Assembly (NCBI GenBank): GCA_033558025.1 | Contig: JAUCEF010000059.1 | Span: forward strand, 1 to 41,326 | Reading direction: 5' to 3' | From: Phytophthora sp. 'mugwort' | Lineage: Eukaryota; Oomycota; Peronosporomycetes; Peronosporales; Peronosporaceae | DNA: 41,326 nucleotides | In this document: positions 9,743 to 20,603 of the stretch, piece after piece | How the letters are laid out: each line of letters opens with the position of its first letter | Numbering within the stretch: the first letter of the stretch is position 1 | Notes under the pieces: model-generated | Database searches by the model: none | What the model saw: only the letters and a program-made list of their open reading frames with translations | Told to the model about the DNA's origin: nothing | Program-made: the position numbers and the translations under genes

Positions 9743-9858
9743 AATGTAATAAAAGAAATAAATATTTTAAAAATACTTACTTACTATATATGCTATATAT
9801 TTATAAAAAAATTAATTTATAAATATTATATTTTTATTAAAAAAAAAAAAAAAAAAAA
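9743..9858. promoter_or_regulatory. Divergent spacer between nad2 and nad7
   Basis: This 116-bp AT-only stretch separates the left minus-strand block from the plus-strand block, so at least one promoter per direction is expected here (inference; no consensus is recognised). It includes the alternating purine-pyrimidine segment around tatatatgctatatat and ends in 20 A directly before the nad7 ATG. Confidence 0.45.
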
Positions 9859-11037
9859 ATGTCATTAAAAAAAATTAAAAATTTTTCTATAAATTTTGGT
9901 CCACAACATCCAGCGGCTCATGGTGTTTTACGTTTAATTTTAGAATTAAACGGTGAAGTTGTTAAAAAAGCTGATTCACATATAGGTTTATTACATAGAG
10001 GTACAGAAAAATTAATTGAATATAAAAATTATTTACAGGCGTTACCTTATTTTGATCGTTTAGATTATGTATCTATGATGTGTCAAGAACATGCATATGT
10101 TTTGGCTATTGAAAAATTATTAAATTGTGATATACCTTTACGAGCACAATATATAAGAGTTTTATTTTCAGAAATAACACGTATCTTAAATCATTTATTA
10201 GCTGTATGTTGTCATGCTTTAGATGTAGGAGCTATGACACCTTATTTTTGGGGATTTGAAGAACGTGAGAAATTAATGGAATTTTATGAACGTGTTTCTG
10301 GTGCACGTATGCATGCAGCTTATTTTAGACCTGGAGGTGTTAATCAAGATTTGCCTAAAGGTTTGTTAAATGATATATATATTTTTTGTGAACAATTTAA
10401 TACCCGTTTAGATGAAATTGAAGAAATGTTAACTAATAATAGAATTTGGAAACAAAGATTAGTAGATATTGGTATTATATCTGCTAAAGATGCTTTAAAT
10501 TTTGGTTTTAGTGGTGTTATGTTACGTGGATCAGGTATTTCATGGGATTTACGTAAAACACAACCTTATGAAATTTATGATCAATTAAAATTTGATATAC
10601 CTGTAGGTACAAATGGCGATTGTTATGATCGTTATTTAATTAGAATAGAAGAAATGCGACAATCAATTCGAATTATTTTGCAAGTACTTAATAAAATTCC
10701 CCAAGGTCCTATTAAATTAGATGATAAAAAAATTACAAATCCAAATAGAATTCAAATTAAAAATTCTATGGAGTCTTTAATTCATCATTTTAAATATTAT
10801 TCAGAAAATATTTGTGTAAATGCTGGTGAAACTTATACAGTTATTGAGGCACCTAAAGGTGAGTATGGTGTTTATTTAGTAGCAGATGGTACAAATAAAC
10901 CCTACAGATGTAAAATTAAATCACCAGGATTTTTACATTTACAAGCATTAGATTTTATAGCTAAAAATCATATGATTGCTGATGTTGTTACAATTATTGG
11001 TACTTTAGATGTTGTTTTTGGTGAAATTGATCGTTAA
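9859..11037 (+). CDS. nad7: NADH dehydrogenase subunit 7 (complex I 49-kDa type)
   Basis: The protein is 392 aa, NuoD-like and soluble, and lines the quinone-binding cavity of complex I. Signatures are the N-terminal [42 protein letters not shown] and the C-terminal VFGEIDR. Every part of the family is present and length is standard. The start lies right behind a run of A, leaving no room for a Shine-Dalgarno site. It opens the plus-strand block that continues through the rpl10-like gene, trnH and nad4. Confidence 0.98.
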   Translation: MSLKKIKNFSINFGPQHPAAHGVLRLILELNGEVVKKADSHIGLLHRGTEKLIEYKNYLQALPYFDRLDYVSMMCQEHAYVLAIEKLLNCDIPLRAQYIRVLFSEITRILNHLLAVCCHALDVGAMTPYFWGFEEREKLMEFYERVSGARMHAAYFRPGGVNQDLPKGLLNDIYIFCEQFNTRLDEIEEMLTNNRIWKQRLVDIGIISAKDALNFGFSGVMLRGSGISWDLRKTQPYEIYDQLKFDIPVGTNGDCYDRYLIRIEEMRQSIRIILQVLNKIPQGPIKLDDKKITNPNRIQIKNSMESLIHHFKYYSENICVNAGETYTVIEAPKGEYGVYLVADGTNKPYRCKIKSPGFLHLQALDFIAKNHMIADVVTIIGTLDVVFGEIDR

Positions 11038-11075
11038 TATTAATTATTAGAATAAAATTTTATTTTCAATAAATT

Positions 11076-11495
11076 ATGCAAAAAAAAAAATTTAAAAAGT
11101 ATAAATTAAATCAATTACAAAAAATTAAACAAACTTATAAATATATATATATATTTCGTTATAATGATTTAAATATTAATGAAATAATATCTTTAAAAAA
11201 AAAAATTAAAAAATTTGATTATAAATCTTTAATATTAAATCAAAATTTAATTATTGATATTTTTTTAAAATTAAAAGGACAAGGTTCTATTTTAATAATT
11301 TATGGAAATAATGAATTAAATTTAATAAGGGATTTATATAATTTTAAAAAACTTGAATTAATTTATTTGAGTATTCAAAATAATATTTATTCTAATTTAA
11401 AAGTAAAACAAATATTATCTAAAAACTATCCACCTTTAAATAATTTAATTGTTCAATCATTTTTAAATTTTATATATTATTTAAGAAAAATTTAA
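11076..11495 (+). CDS. rpl10: Probable ribosomal protein L10-like protein
   Basis: This 139-aa basic protein lies between nad7 and trnH. I do not see an invariant motif. The order of segments resembles uL10: an N-terminal strand (YIYIFRYNDLNINEI), a helix rich in LKKKIKK, a central strand KGQGSILIIYGNN, then IRDLYNFKKLELIYL and NYPPLNNLIVQSFLNF, where L10 has its IPAS...LATLP region. L10 is known from several protist and plant mitochondrial genomes. Treat the name as a working assignment; a lineage-specific ORF is the alternative. Confidence 0.55.
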   Translation: MQKKKFKKYKLNQLQKIKQTYKYIYIFRYNDLNINEIISLKKKIKKFDYKSLILNQNLIIDIFLKLKGQGSILIIYGNNELNLIRDLYNFKKLELIYLSIQNNIYSNLKVKQILSKNYPPLNNLIVQSFLNFIYYLRKI

Positions 11496-11498
11496 AAA

Positions 11499-11571
11499 GG
11501 CGATTATAACTTAAAGGTAGAGTGTTAGATTGTGGGTCTAAGTGTTATGGGTTCAAGTCCCATTTTTCGCC
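11499..11571 (+). tRNA. trnH: tRNA-His (GTG)
   Basis: Anticodon loop TTGTGGG (GTG), stem TTAGA/TCTAA, T arm ATGGG-TTCAAGT-CCCAT. With the usual extra G at -1 opposite C73, the acceptor stem has T/T oppositions at 5-68 and 6-67. It sits directly before nad4. Confidence 0.9.
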
Positions 11572-11593
11572 CATTTTTAAATTAAATTTTTTT

Positions 11594-13069
11594 ATGTTTA
11601 ATAAGTTTATATTAATTTTTTTACTTATTTTACCATTAATTACGGTTATTATATTAGCTTTTTCGAAAAATGAAAAATTTATAAAAAATTTTAGTATTTT
11701 TATGTCTTTTTTCATTTTTTTAATGTCATTACCTTTATGGATTTTATTTGATAAATCAACTTCTAATTTTCAATATTTATTTAAAATAGAATGGATTAGT
11801 CAATTTAATATTAATTTTTATTTAGGTATTGATGGTATTTCATTATTTTTTATAATTTTAACAACATTTTTGATTCCAATCTGTATGTTAATTAGTTATG
11901 AAATGATTAATAAAAATATAAAAGAATATTTTATTTTATATTTTATTTTAGAATTTTGTTTAATCATTTCATTTAGTATATTAGATGTACTTATTTTTTA
12001 TATTTTCTTTGAAAGTGTATTAATTCCTATGTTTTTAATTATAGGTATTTGGGGTTCAAGAGAACGTAAAATTAAAGCTTCATATTTGTTTTTTATGTAT
12101 ACATTAGCAGGTTCATTATTTATGTTTATTGCCATTATTCATTTATTTTTAACTGTGGGTACAACTGATTATCAAATATTATATTATAGTAATTTTAATT
12201 TTTCATATGAAAAATTTTATTTCTTAGCTTTTTTTTTATCATTTGCTGTTAAAGTTCCAATGTTACCTTTTCATGTTTGGTTACCGGAAGCACATGTTGA
12301 AGCACCTACCGCAGGTTCTGTACTATTAGCTGGTATTTTATTAAAATTAGGATCATACGGTATGATTAGGTTTTTAGTTCCTTTATTTCCTAAAGCTGCA
12401 TTATATTTTACACCGTATATTTTAGTTTTATGTTTAATATCTGTTATTTATGCGTCATTAACAGCTATACGACAAACAGATTTGAAACGTATTATTGCTT
12501 ATGCATCAGTTGCTCATATGAATTTTATAATATTGGGTATTTTTTCTTTAACTATTCAAGGATTAGAAGGTAGTATTATTCAAATGATTAGTCATGGTTT
12601 AGTATCGAGTGGTTTATTTTTTTCAATTGGATGTTTATATGATCGATATCATACAAGATTTATTAATTATTATGGTGGTTTAGCACATACAATGCCTTTA
12701 TTTTGTATTGCATTATTTATTTATGTATTAGCAAATATGTCTATTCCAGGTTCAAGTAGTTTTGTGGGTGAAATTCTTATTTTAACTGGAGTTTTTGAAG
12801 ATAATACTACAACAGCTGTTTTTGCGACAATTGGTATGTTTTTGGGTGGGGTATATTCTTTATTATTTTATAATCGAATTTGTTATGGTAATATTCAAAA
12901 TATTTATTTAAAAATTTATTATGATTTAACTTATCGTGAATTTTTAATTCATTTAATATTAATTATAAATATCTTTTTATTAGGTTTATATCCTAAAATT
13001 TTTGAAAGTTGTATGCATGAAAGTGTTTCAAAAATTTTAATACATATTGATTTTTCTTATTTTTATTAA
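11594..13069 (+). CDS. nad4: NADH dehydrogenase subunit 4
   Basis: The protein is about 491 aa, a multi-spanning antiporter-like subunit of the complex I membrane arm. Signatures are LPFHVWLPEAHVEAPTAGSV, AIRQTDLKRIIAYASVAHMN and NMSIPGSSSFVGEILIL. The frame is open upstream to 11522, but that part is trnH sequence, so the ATG at 11594 is used. Its stop codon lies inside a 13-bp hairpin (13063-13090), followed by trnE. Confidence 0.97.
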   Translation: MFNKFILIFLLILPLITVIILAFSKNEKFIKNFSIFMSFFIFLMSLPLWILFDKSTSNFQYLFKIEWISQFNINFYLGIDGISLFFIILTTFLIPICMLISYEMINKNIKEYFILYFILEFCLIISFSILDVLIFYIFFESVLIPMFLIIGIWGSRERKIKASYLFFMYTLAGSLFMFIAIIHLFLTVGTTDYQILYYSNFNFSYEKFYFLAFFLSFAVKVPMLPFHVWLPEAHVEAPTAGSVLLAGILLKLGSYGMIRFLVPLFPKAALYFTPYILVLCLISVIYASLTAIRQTDLKRIIAYASVAHMNFIILGIFSLTIQGLEGSIIQMISHGLVSSGLFFSIGCLYDRYHTRFINYYGGLAHTMPLFCIALFIYVLANMSIPGSSSFVGEILILTGVFEDNTTTAVFATIGMFLGGVYSLLFYNRICYGNIQNIYLKIYYDLTYREFLIHLILIINIFLLGLYPKIFESCMHESVSKILIHIDFSYFY

Positions 13070-13090
13070 ACAAAATTTTTTGTTTAATAA
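13063..13090 (+). terminator. Hairpin on the nad4 stop codon
   Basis: The arms TTATTAAACAAAA and TTTTGTTTAATAA are perfect complements with a two-base loop. The structure includes the nad4 TAA and ends four bases before trnE. It is a candidate 3'-end or processing structure (inference). Confidence 0.55.
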
Positions 13091-13093
13091 AAA

Positions 13094-13165
13094 GCCCTTT
13101 TAGTCTAATGGTTAGGACATTACCTTTTCACGGTAAAAATACGAGTTCAATTCTCGTAAAGGGTA
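13094..13165 (+). tRNA. trnE: tRNA-Glu (TTC)
   Basis: Acceptor GCCCTTT/AAAGGGT, anticodon loop TTTTCAC (TTC), T arm ACGAG-TTCAATT-CTCGT. It lies between nad4 and atp1. Confidence 0.94.
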
Positions 13166-13193
13166 TAAAAAATATATATTTGATATATTTTGG

Positions 13194-13215
13194 TAATTAT
13201 AATAATTTATAATTA
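13194..13215 (+). repeat. Small hairpin in the atp1 leader
   Basis: A nine-pair stem (TAATTATAA / TTATAATTA) with a TAAT loop lies in the 79-bp leader between trnE and atp1, 29 bases before the ATG. All-AT composition makes chance formation possible. Confidence 0.35.
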
Positions 13216-13244
13216 TTAAATAATATGATAATTTAATAACCTCT

Positions 13245-14774
13245 ATGGCTATTGAATTATCATATATACTGGAATCAAATATTAAAAAATATAAAGATGA
13301 AAAAAGTTTACAAGAAACAGGTATTGTTCTTTCAATGAGTGATGGTATTGCAAGATGTTATGGTTTAACTAAAATTCAAGCAGGTGAAATGGTTGAATTT
13401 AATAATGGTAATATTAAAGGAATGGCTTTAAATTTAGAACCTGATGTTGTTGGTGTTGTTGTTTTTAGTAATGATAGAGAAATTCAAGAAGGTAATTTTG
13501 TACGAAGAACTGGATCTATTGTTAGTGTACCTGTAGGACCTGAAGTATTAGGTAGAGTAGTTGATGCTTTAGGACAACCCATTGATGGTAAAGGTCAAAT
13601 TAACAGTAAATTAGAAAGTAGAGTTGAAGTTAAAGCTCCAGGTATTATGCCTAGAGAAAGTGTTAAACAACCTGTACAAACAGGTTTAAAAGCTGTAGAT
13701 AGTTTAATTCCTATTGGTCGTGGTCAAAGGGAATTAATTATTGGTGATAGACAAACAGGTAAAACATCTATTGCTATTGATACTATAATTAATCAAAGAG
13801 AACCTCATTTAAAAAAAGATATAAATAATCAATTATATTGTATTTATGTAGGTGTTGGTCAAAAAAGATCAACAATTGCTGAATTAACAAAAACTTTAGA
13901 AGAAAAAAATGCAATGTTTTTTTCTGTTATTGTAGCGGCTACTGCTTCAGATTCAGCACCCTTACAATATTTAGCTCCATATACTGGTTGTGCTTTAGGT
14001 GAATATTTTAGAGATAATGGTAAACATGCTGTTATTTTCTATGATGATTTATCAAAACAAGCGGTAGCTTATAGACAAATGTCTTTATTATTAAGAAGAC
14101 CTCCAGGTAGAGAAGCTTATCCTGGAGATGTTTTTTATTTACACTCTCGTTTATTAGAAAGAGCTGCTAAAATGAATAAAAAAATTGGTGGTGGTTCATT
14201 AACCGCATTACCTATTATTGAAACACAAGCTGGAGATGTTTCTGCTTATATTCCAACAAATGTTATTTCAATTACTGATGGACAAATTTTTTTAGAAACA
14301 GAATTATTTAATGAAGGTCAAAGACCTGCAATTAGTGTTGGATTATCTGTAAGTCGTGTTGGTTCTTCTGCACAAATTAAAGCTATGAAACAAATTGCTG
14401 GTACAATGAAATTAGAATTAGCACAATTTAGAGAAGTACAAGCATTTGCTCAATTTGGTTCTGATTTAGATGCTACAACTCAACAACAATTAAATAGAGG
14501 GATTAGATTAACAGAAATGTTAAAACAAGGTTTAAATATACCGTTATCTGTTGAAAATCAAATTGTAATTATTTATTTAGGTGTACGTGGTTTCTTAGAT
14601 AAAATTGCTGTTGATAAAATTTCAAGTTTTGAAATTAGTTGGTTAAATTTTATAAAAAATAATCATTTTAATATTTTAGAAGAAATCTTAAATAAAAAAG
14701 AAATATCTAAAGAATTAGAAAAAAAACTTAATATTTTAGCAACAAATTTTACTAATAATTTTATTACAAAATAA
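13245..14774 (+). CDS. atp1: ATP synthase F1 subunit alpha
   Basis: The protein is 509 aa and non-catalytic but nucleotide-binding, located on the matrix side of complex V. The Walker A motif GDRQTGKTS lies near residue 170. The C-terminal family signature [20 protein letters not shown] and the Arg-finger region around ISVGLSVSR are intact. The retained mitochondrial atp1 is a trait shared by many protists and plants. Codon use is richer in GGT/GTT than in the ribosomal genes, as expected for a conserved protein. A very strong hairpin covers its stop codon. Confidence 0.98.
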   Translation: MAIELSYILESNIKKYKDEKSLQETGIVLSMSDGIARCYGLTKIQAGEMVEFNNGNIKGMALNLEPDVVGVVVFSNDREIQEGNFVRRTGSIVSVPVGPEVLGRVVDALGQPIDGKGQINSKLESRVEVKAPGIMPRESVKQPVQTGLKAVDSLIPIGRGQRELIIGDRQTGKTSIAIDTIINQREPHLKKDINNQLYCIYVGVGQKRSTIAELTKTLEEKNAMFFSVIVAATASDSAPLQYLAPYTGCALGEYFRDNGKHAVIFYDDLSKQAVAYRQMSLLLRRPPGREAYPGDVFYLHSRLLERAAKMNKKIGGGSLTALPIIETQAGDVSAYIPTNVISITDGQIFLETELFNEGQRPAISVGLSVSRVGSSAQIKAMKQIAGTMKLELAQFREVQAFAQFGSDLDATTQQQLNRGIRLTEMLKQGLNIPLSVENQIVIIYLGVRGFLDKIAVDKISSFEISWLNFIKNNHFNILEEILNKKEISKELEKKLNILATNFTNNFITK

Positions 14775-14820
14775 TATAATTATTTTTTTATTAATAAAAA
14801 ATAATTATAATATTTTGTAA
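14764..14820 (+). terminator. Long hairpin over the atp1 stop codon
   Basis: Arms 14764-14788 and 14796-14820 pair over 25 positions with one A/A mismatch, leaving a seven-base loop. The atp1 stop (14772-14774) is in the left arm. This is the strongest stem found in the window, and a chance origin is unlikely. It could mark or protect the atp1 mRNA 3' end. Confidence 0.7.
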
Positions 14821-14843
14821 ATAAAACATAACAGATAAAAATT

Positions 14844-14869
14844 AATTATTTTCTATATAGAAAATAATT
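14844..14869. repeat. 26-bp perfect palindrome between atp1 and nad5
   Basis: A perfectly self-complementary 26-bp sequence centred on CTATATAG, 24 bases after the atp1 hairpin. It may form a second hairpin or a protein-binding palindrome in the 204-bp atp1-nad5 spacer. The rest of that spacer holds no gene. Confidence 0.55.
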
Positions 14870-14978
14870 TTAAATATTATTCTAATATTAATTTTTTAAA
14901 AAATATTTATTCTTTAAGAAGAATTATTTTAAAATTATTATTATATTTTTAAATAATTTAAATTTATTTTATTCTATT

Positions 14979-16973
14979 ATGTTATTATTAACTTTAATTT
15001 TTTTACCTTTTTTAGGTTCAGTAGCTTCTGGATTATTTGGTTTTTATATTGGCCGTAAAGGTTCTGTATTTATAACCACATTAACAACTTTTTTAAGTTG
15101 TCTTTTTTCATTTATTATTATATATAATTCAATTACAAATGAATATGAGTATATTATTTATATTTCAAATTGGATTAATAGTGGTTTATTTAATTGTAAT
15201 TGGTGTTTTTTATTTGATAGTTTAACTATGATAATGTTAATTGTTGTAACAAGTATTTCAACTTTAGTTCATTTATATTCTTCTAAATATATGGATCATG
15301 ATCCACATTTATCTAGATTTATGTCATATTTATCACTATTTACTTTTTTTATGATTATATTAGTTACAGGTGATAATTTTATGCAAATGTTTGTTGGATG
15401 GGAAGGTGTTGGTTTTTGTTCATATTTATTAATTAATTTTTGGTTTACACGTTTACAAGCGAATAAAGCAGCTATAAAAGCTATGTTAGTTAATCGAATT
15501 AGTGATTTAATCTTATTATTAGGTGTATTAACTGTTTTTTATAATATTAGAACTATTGAATATTTTAGTACATTTGCAGCAATTTCTATTGTTAAAGATT
15601 TTAAATTTATTTTTTTTAATTATATTTTAAGTATTATTGATGTTGCGTGTATTTTAATTTTTATAGGTGCTATGGGTAAATCTGCTCAAATTTTTTTACA
15701 TTTATGGTTACCCGATGCTATGGAAGGACCTACGCCGGTTTCGGCATTAATCCATGCAGCGACTATGGTAACTGCTGGTGTTTATTTAATTGCACGTTGT
15801 TCACCAATGTTTGAATATTCAATGTTTTCTTTAAAAGTTATTACAATTATTGGAGCTTCTACAGCCTTTTTCTCAAGTACAATTGGTCTAGTACAAAATG
15901 ATTTTAAAAAAATAGTTGCCTATTCTACTTGTAGTCAATTAGGTTATATGTTTTTTGCTTGTGGATTATCAAATTATCCTTTAGCTATTTTTCATTTATC
16001 AAATCATGCATATTTTAAAGCATTATTATTTTTATGTTCCGGTGCTGTAATTCATGCTATGGGTGATGAACAAGATATAAGAAAAATGGGTGGTTTAAGA
16101 AGAATTTTACCTTTTACTTATATAATGTTTTTAATAGGTTCATTATCTTTAATGGGTTTTCCTTTTTTAACTGGTTTTTATTCTAAAGATTTAATATTAG
16201 AAGTTGCATTTTCAAGTTTTAGTGAAACAGGTCATTTTGCTTATTGGTTGGGTACTATTGGTGCATTTTTTACGGCATTCTATTCAACACGTTTATTATT
16301 TTTTGCTTTTTTAAGTGAAACTAATGCCTATAAAAATGTTATTAAAAATGCACATGATGTTCCATTAGAAATGGGTATTCCTTTAGGAGTTTTAGCATTT
16401 GGTAGTATTTTTATAGGTTATATTTCTAAAGATATGTTTGTTGGGTTAGGTTCAAATTTTTGGAATAACTCAATTTATATAAATCCATTTAATAATCAAA
16501 TGATTGATGCTGAATTTTTACCAACATTTTTTAAATTATTACCTGTTATTTTAAGTTTTTGTGGCTTATTTTGTGCCTTTTATTTATATTTTTTTAAATT
16601 TAGATTTTTATATAACTTAAAAATTTCAAAATATGGTCTTTATTTTTATAATTTTTTAAATAGAAAATGGTATTTTGATAAAATTTATTATGAATTTATT
16701 AATCAATATATATTAAAAGTTGGTTATAATGTAACATATAAAATGATTGATAAAGGTTTAATTGAAATGTGTGGTCCTTTTGGTTTAATAACCGTTTTTT
16801 CTTTCTTAAGTCAAAAAATAATTTTATTACAAACAGGTTATATTTATCACTATTCATTATTAATGTTAATTAGCATTATTTGTTTAATAAATATTATTTT
16901 TTTTTCTATTATTTATTTTTTTAATATTATTACTATTTTATTATTTTTATTTATTTTTTTATTAATTAAATAA
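14979..16973 (+). CDS. nad5: NADH dehydrogenase subunit 5
   Basis: The protein is 664 aa, the largest antiporter-like subunit, at the distal end of the membrane arm. Signatures are FVGWEGVGFCSYLLI, LWLPDAMEGPTPVSALIHAA, KKIVAYSTCSQLGYMFFACG and SLMGFPFLTGFYSKDLILE. The C-terminal part holds the lateral helix and an extremely hydrophobic Ile/Phe-rich tail. Length is normal for the family. It is followed by nad6 after 60 bp, a frequent pairing in stramenopile mitochondria. Confidence 0.98.
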   Translation: MLLLTLIFLPFLGSVASGLFGFYIGRKGSVFITTLTTFLSCLFSFIIIYNSITNEYEYIIYISNWINSGLFNCNWCFLFDSLTMIMLIVVTSISTLVHLYSSKYMDHDPHLSRFMSYLSLFTFFMIILVTGDNFMQMFVGWEGVGFCSYLLINFWFTRLQANKAAIKAMLVNRISDLILLLGVLTVFYNIRTIEYFSTFAAISIVKDFKFIFFNYILSIIDVACILIFIGAMGKSAQIFLHLWLPDAMEGPTPVSALIHAATMVTAGVYLIARCSPMFEYSMFSLKVITIIGASTAFFSSTIGLVQNDFKKIVAYSTCSQLGYMFFACGLSNYPLAIFHLSNHAYFKALLFLCSGAVIHAMGDEQDIRKMGGLRRILPFTYIMFLIGSLSLMGFPFLTGFYSKDLILEVAFSSFSETGHFAYWLGTIGAFFTAFYSTRLLFFAFLSETNAYKNVIKNAHDVPLEMGIPLGVLAFGSIFIGYISKDMFVGLGSNFWNNSIYINPFNNQMIDAEFLPTFFKLLPVILSFCGLFCAFYLYFFKFRFLYNLKISKYGLYFYNFLNRKWYFDKIYYEFINQYILKVGYNVTYKMIDKGLIEMCGPFGLITVFSFLSQKIILLQTGYIYHYSLLMLISIICLINIIFFSIIYFFNIITILLFLFIFLLIK

Positions 16974-17033
16974 AAATAATAAAATATGTATCTTTTAAGA
17001 TATAATTATAAATTTATATAATTTAAATACATT

Positions 17034-17744
17034 ATGGATTTCGAAACAATTTTCTTTTATACTTTTTCAACTATAGCTTTAACTTCAGCTATATTTGTAA
17101 TATATTCTACAAATACAATATATTCTGCATTTTTTTTAATATTAGTTTTTACTAATTCAACTGGATTATTATTAATTTCTGAAATTGAATTTTTATCAAT
17201 AATGTTAATTATTATTTATGTAGGAGCTATTACTGTATTATTTTTATTTGTTATTATGATGCTAGATGTTAATGTTTTAATTGATAAAAATAAAATAAAA
17301 AATAATTTTGGTTATTTACCAATTATTTTTTTAATTAGTTTTATTTTTTTTTTAGAAACGTTTGTTATGTTTAGTAAAGTTTTTACATCATATTACCATT
17401 TAATAAATAATTCTTTTTTTACTCAAAAAGTAAATACTTTATTTTTTTTTCACGATAGTATGAAAGGTACTTTTGAAATATTTGTTGATGTCAAACCCTT
17501 TTTAAAAAATTTTATCTATCAATTAGATACTATTACAAATATTGAAACAATTGGACAAATTTTATATAGTTATTATGCTTTTTTTTTTTTAGTTGCAGGT
17601 ATTATATTATTAATAGCTTTAATAGGAGCGGTTACTTTAACTAAAAAGGAAAAAAAAAAATTTTTAAAACAAAATATTTATAAACAACTTTCACGAGATG
17701 CATTAAAAGCTATTTTTAATGTATATTCAGATAAAACTGTTTAA
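17034..17744 (+). CDS. nad6: NADH dehydrogenase subunit 6
   Basis: The 236-aa membrane protein has the NuoJ-family core EFLSIMLIIIYVGAITVLFL followed by FVIMMLD in helix 3, the pi-bulge region linked to active/deactive transitions. The C-terminal helix VAGIILLIALIGAVTLT is typical. It is followed by trnR (TCT) at the end of the plus-strand block. Confidence 0.96.
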   Translation: MDFETIFFYTFSTIALTSAIFVIYSTNTIYSAFFLILVFTNSTGLLLISEIEFLSIMLIIIYVGAITVLFLFVIMMLDVNVLIDKNKIKNNFGYLPIIFLISFIFFLETFVMFSKVFTSYYHLINNSFFTQKVNTLFFFHDSMKGTFEIFVDVKPFLKNFIYQLDTITNIETIGQILYSYYAFFFLVAGIILLIALIGAVTLTKKEKKKFLKQNIYKQLSRDALKAIFNVYSDKTV

Positions 17745-17761
17745 TTCTTAATAAAACTAAA

Positions 17762-17834
17762 ACAATCTTAACTTAATTGGTAGAGTATTAGCCTTCTAAG
17801 CTTTAAAATCTTGGTTCAAATCCAAGAGATTGTA
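17762..17834 (+). tRNA. trnR: tRNA-Arg (TCT)
   Basis: Acceptor ACAATCT/AGATTGT, anticodon loop CTTCTAA (TCT), T arm CTTGG-TTCAAAT-CCAAG. The anticodon stem TTAGC/GCTTT has two T/T oppositions at 27-43 and 28-42. An 11-bp inverted repeat (17750-17760 and 17836-17846) flanks the gene and could extend its stem in the precursor. Confidence 0.9.
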
Positions 17835-18245
17835 ATTAGTTTTATTTAAAAATTTCATTCTTAAAAAAAAAATAATTCAATTATTTTTATAATATAAATA
17901 ATAAAATTTAAATTTTTTAAGAAATAATAAATTAAAAAAATCAATTTTTTTCAATAAATATTCTAAAAAATATAAGAAGAATGCGTTCACTTACAAATTT
18001 AATATAAATACAGAATATTATTATTGCTAATTCTATAACTTTTAATCAAGATGGTTTAACATAAGTTATTGATGACATAAATATTTAAATAGATTAATTT
18101 TTATTAAATACTCAATAACTAAAATTAAATTAATATCAACATAGTTATAATTTAAAATCACATAATTAGTTTTTAATTGGTAAAAATTTACATAATGTAT
18201 ATATTGTATATCTAGAAACCTATTTAACAAATTAAATAGGTTTTT
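17835..18245. other. 411-bp convergent non-coding region
   Basis: This lies between the 3' end of the plus-strand block and the 3' end of orf137. It holds a nested stem structure: 11-bp arms 17858-17868 and 17913-17923, with a smaller hairpin about 17868-17888 inside. It also holds a stretch (17981 to about 18180) whose plus frame from an ATG is interrupted by several TAA codons and looks less A/T-monotonous than a normal spacer. It ends in the orf137 3' hairpin. No intact gene or RNA gene was recognised. Confidence 0.6.
18216..18243 (-). terminator. Hairpin 3' of orf137
   Basis: Perfect 12-bp arms (AAACCTATTTAA / TTAAATAGGTTT) with a CAAA loop lie two bases beyond the orf137 stop and are followed by T-rich sequence on the plus strand. 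It sits exactly where plus-strand and minus-strand transcription units converge, so it could terminate or protect either transcript. Confidence 0.65.
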
Positions 18246-18659
18246 TTAGCCATCTTCTTTAAAAATAGAAATTAAAATTTTAATTAAATGAGTCATCATT
18301 TTTTCAAATTCTTGTGGATTATCTTTTAATAAATGTCTTGGATGAATAGTTAGTTTTAATAATTCTAATAAATTTAATCCAGCCGCCCTTTTTTCAGGTT
18401 CACGTAACATTTTTAAAACAACTTGTTTTATTTGATTGAAAGTTTCATCATCGACGATATTCCTTAAATCCTGTAATGCAGAAACTATTGGAAAATCGCT
18501 ATTGAAATAAATTAAAAAAATAGTTAAACCTAAAATAAAAAAGGCACCTATTATAAATATTATATATTTTATATAATTTGATGTTTGTTCTTGTGATTCG
18601 TGTTTTTCAATATTATTGTTGTCATTGTTTAAGTCTATTAAAATATTTTCGATATCCAT
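18246..18659 (-). CDS. orf137, unknown acidic one-helix membrane protein
   Basis: I do not recognise this protein. The 137 residues are an acidic, Asn/Glu-rich N-terminus (about 1-30), one strong transmembrane helix (about 31-52, YIIFIIGAFFILGLTIFLIY), and a soluble helical C-terminus ending HPRHLLKDNPQEFEKMMTHL plus a short hydrophobic tail. Composition differs from the Lys/Asn-rich ribosomal proteins, and it uses GCG, AGG, GTC and ATC codons that are rare nearby. It is last in the minus-strand block, downstream of cox1 with a 242-bp gap. It could be a rapidly evolving resident ORF or of plasmid origin. Confidence 0.7.
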   Translation of the reverse strand: MDIENILIDLNNDNNNIEKHESQEQTSNYIKYIIFIIGAFFILGLTIFLIYFNSDFPIVSALQDLRNIVDDETFNQIKQVVLKMLREPEKRAAGLNLLELLKLTIHPRHLLKDNPQEFEKMMTHLIKILISIFKEDG

Positions 18660-18786
18660 AATTATAATTTAAATTATTTTATTAATAATTAATTTGTTAT
18701 TAATTAAATTTTTATTTGATTTAATTTTTGAGATTTAATATTTTTTTTTATTTAAATTTTACTAATATTTTTTTCTCTTAAATAAT

Positions 18787-18807
18787 ATAAAAATTTTAAA
18801 TTTTTAT
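18787..18807. repeat. Hairpin in the cox1-orf137 spacer
   Basis: Perfect ten-base arms around a one-base centre, followed by a GC-containing ACCGT-AAA-ACGGT stem at about 18813-18825 and further AT palindromes up to the cox1 stop. Together they make a structured 242-bp spacer between cox1 and orf137. Confidence 0.45.
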
Positions 18808-18901
18808 AAAACACCGTAAAACGGTATTAATTAAATTAAAAATTTTTAATATAATTATTAATAAAGATTAATTTAATTATTAATAATTATAAAAATTTTT
18901 T

Positions 18902-20380
<1,479 letters not shown>

Positions 20381-20603
20381 TTATTTATATTTTTAAATTT
20401 TATTTTAAATGCAAAATTATATATTTTATTTTTAAATCAAAAAAAGCGTTGGTTTTTTTAATTTTTTATTATCAAAAAAATAAATTATTTTTATTTATTG
20501 AAAAATTGTTTGATTTTATTAATTAATTTTTTAATATCAGTAAATAGTAATAATATTAAAAAAATATATACCAATGATTTTAAATACCATAAAAATTTTT
20601 TAA

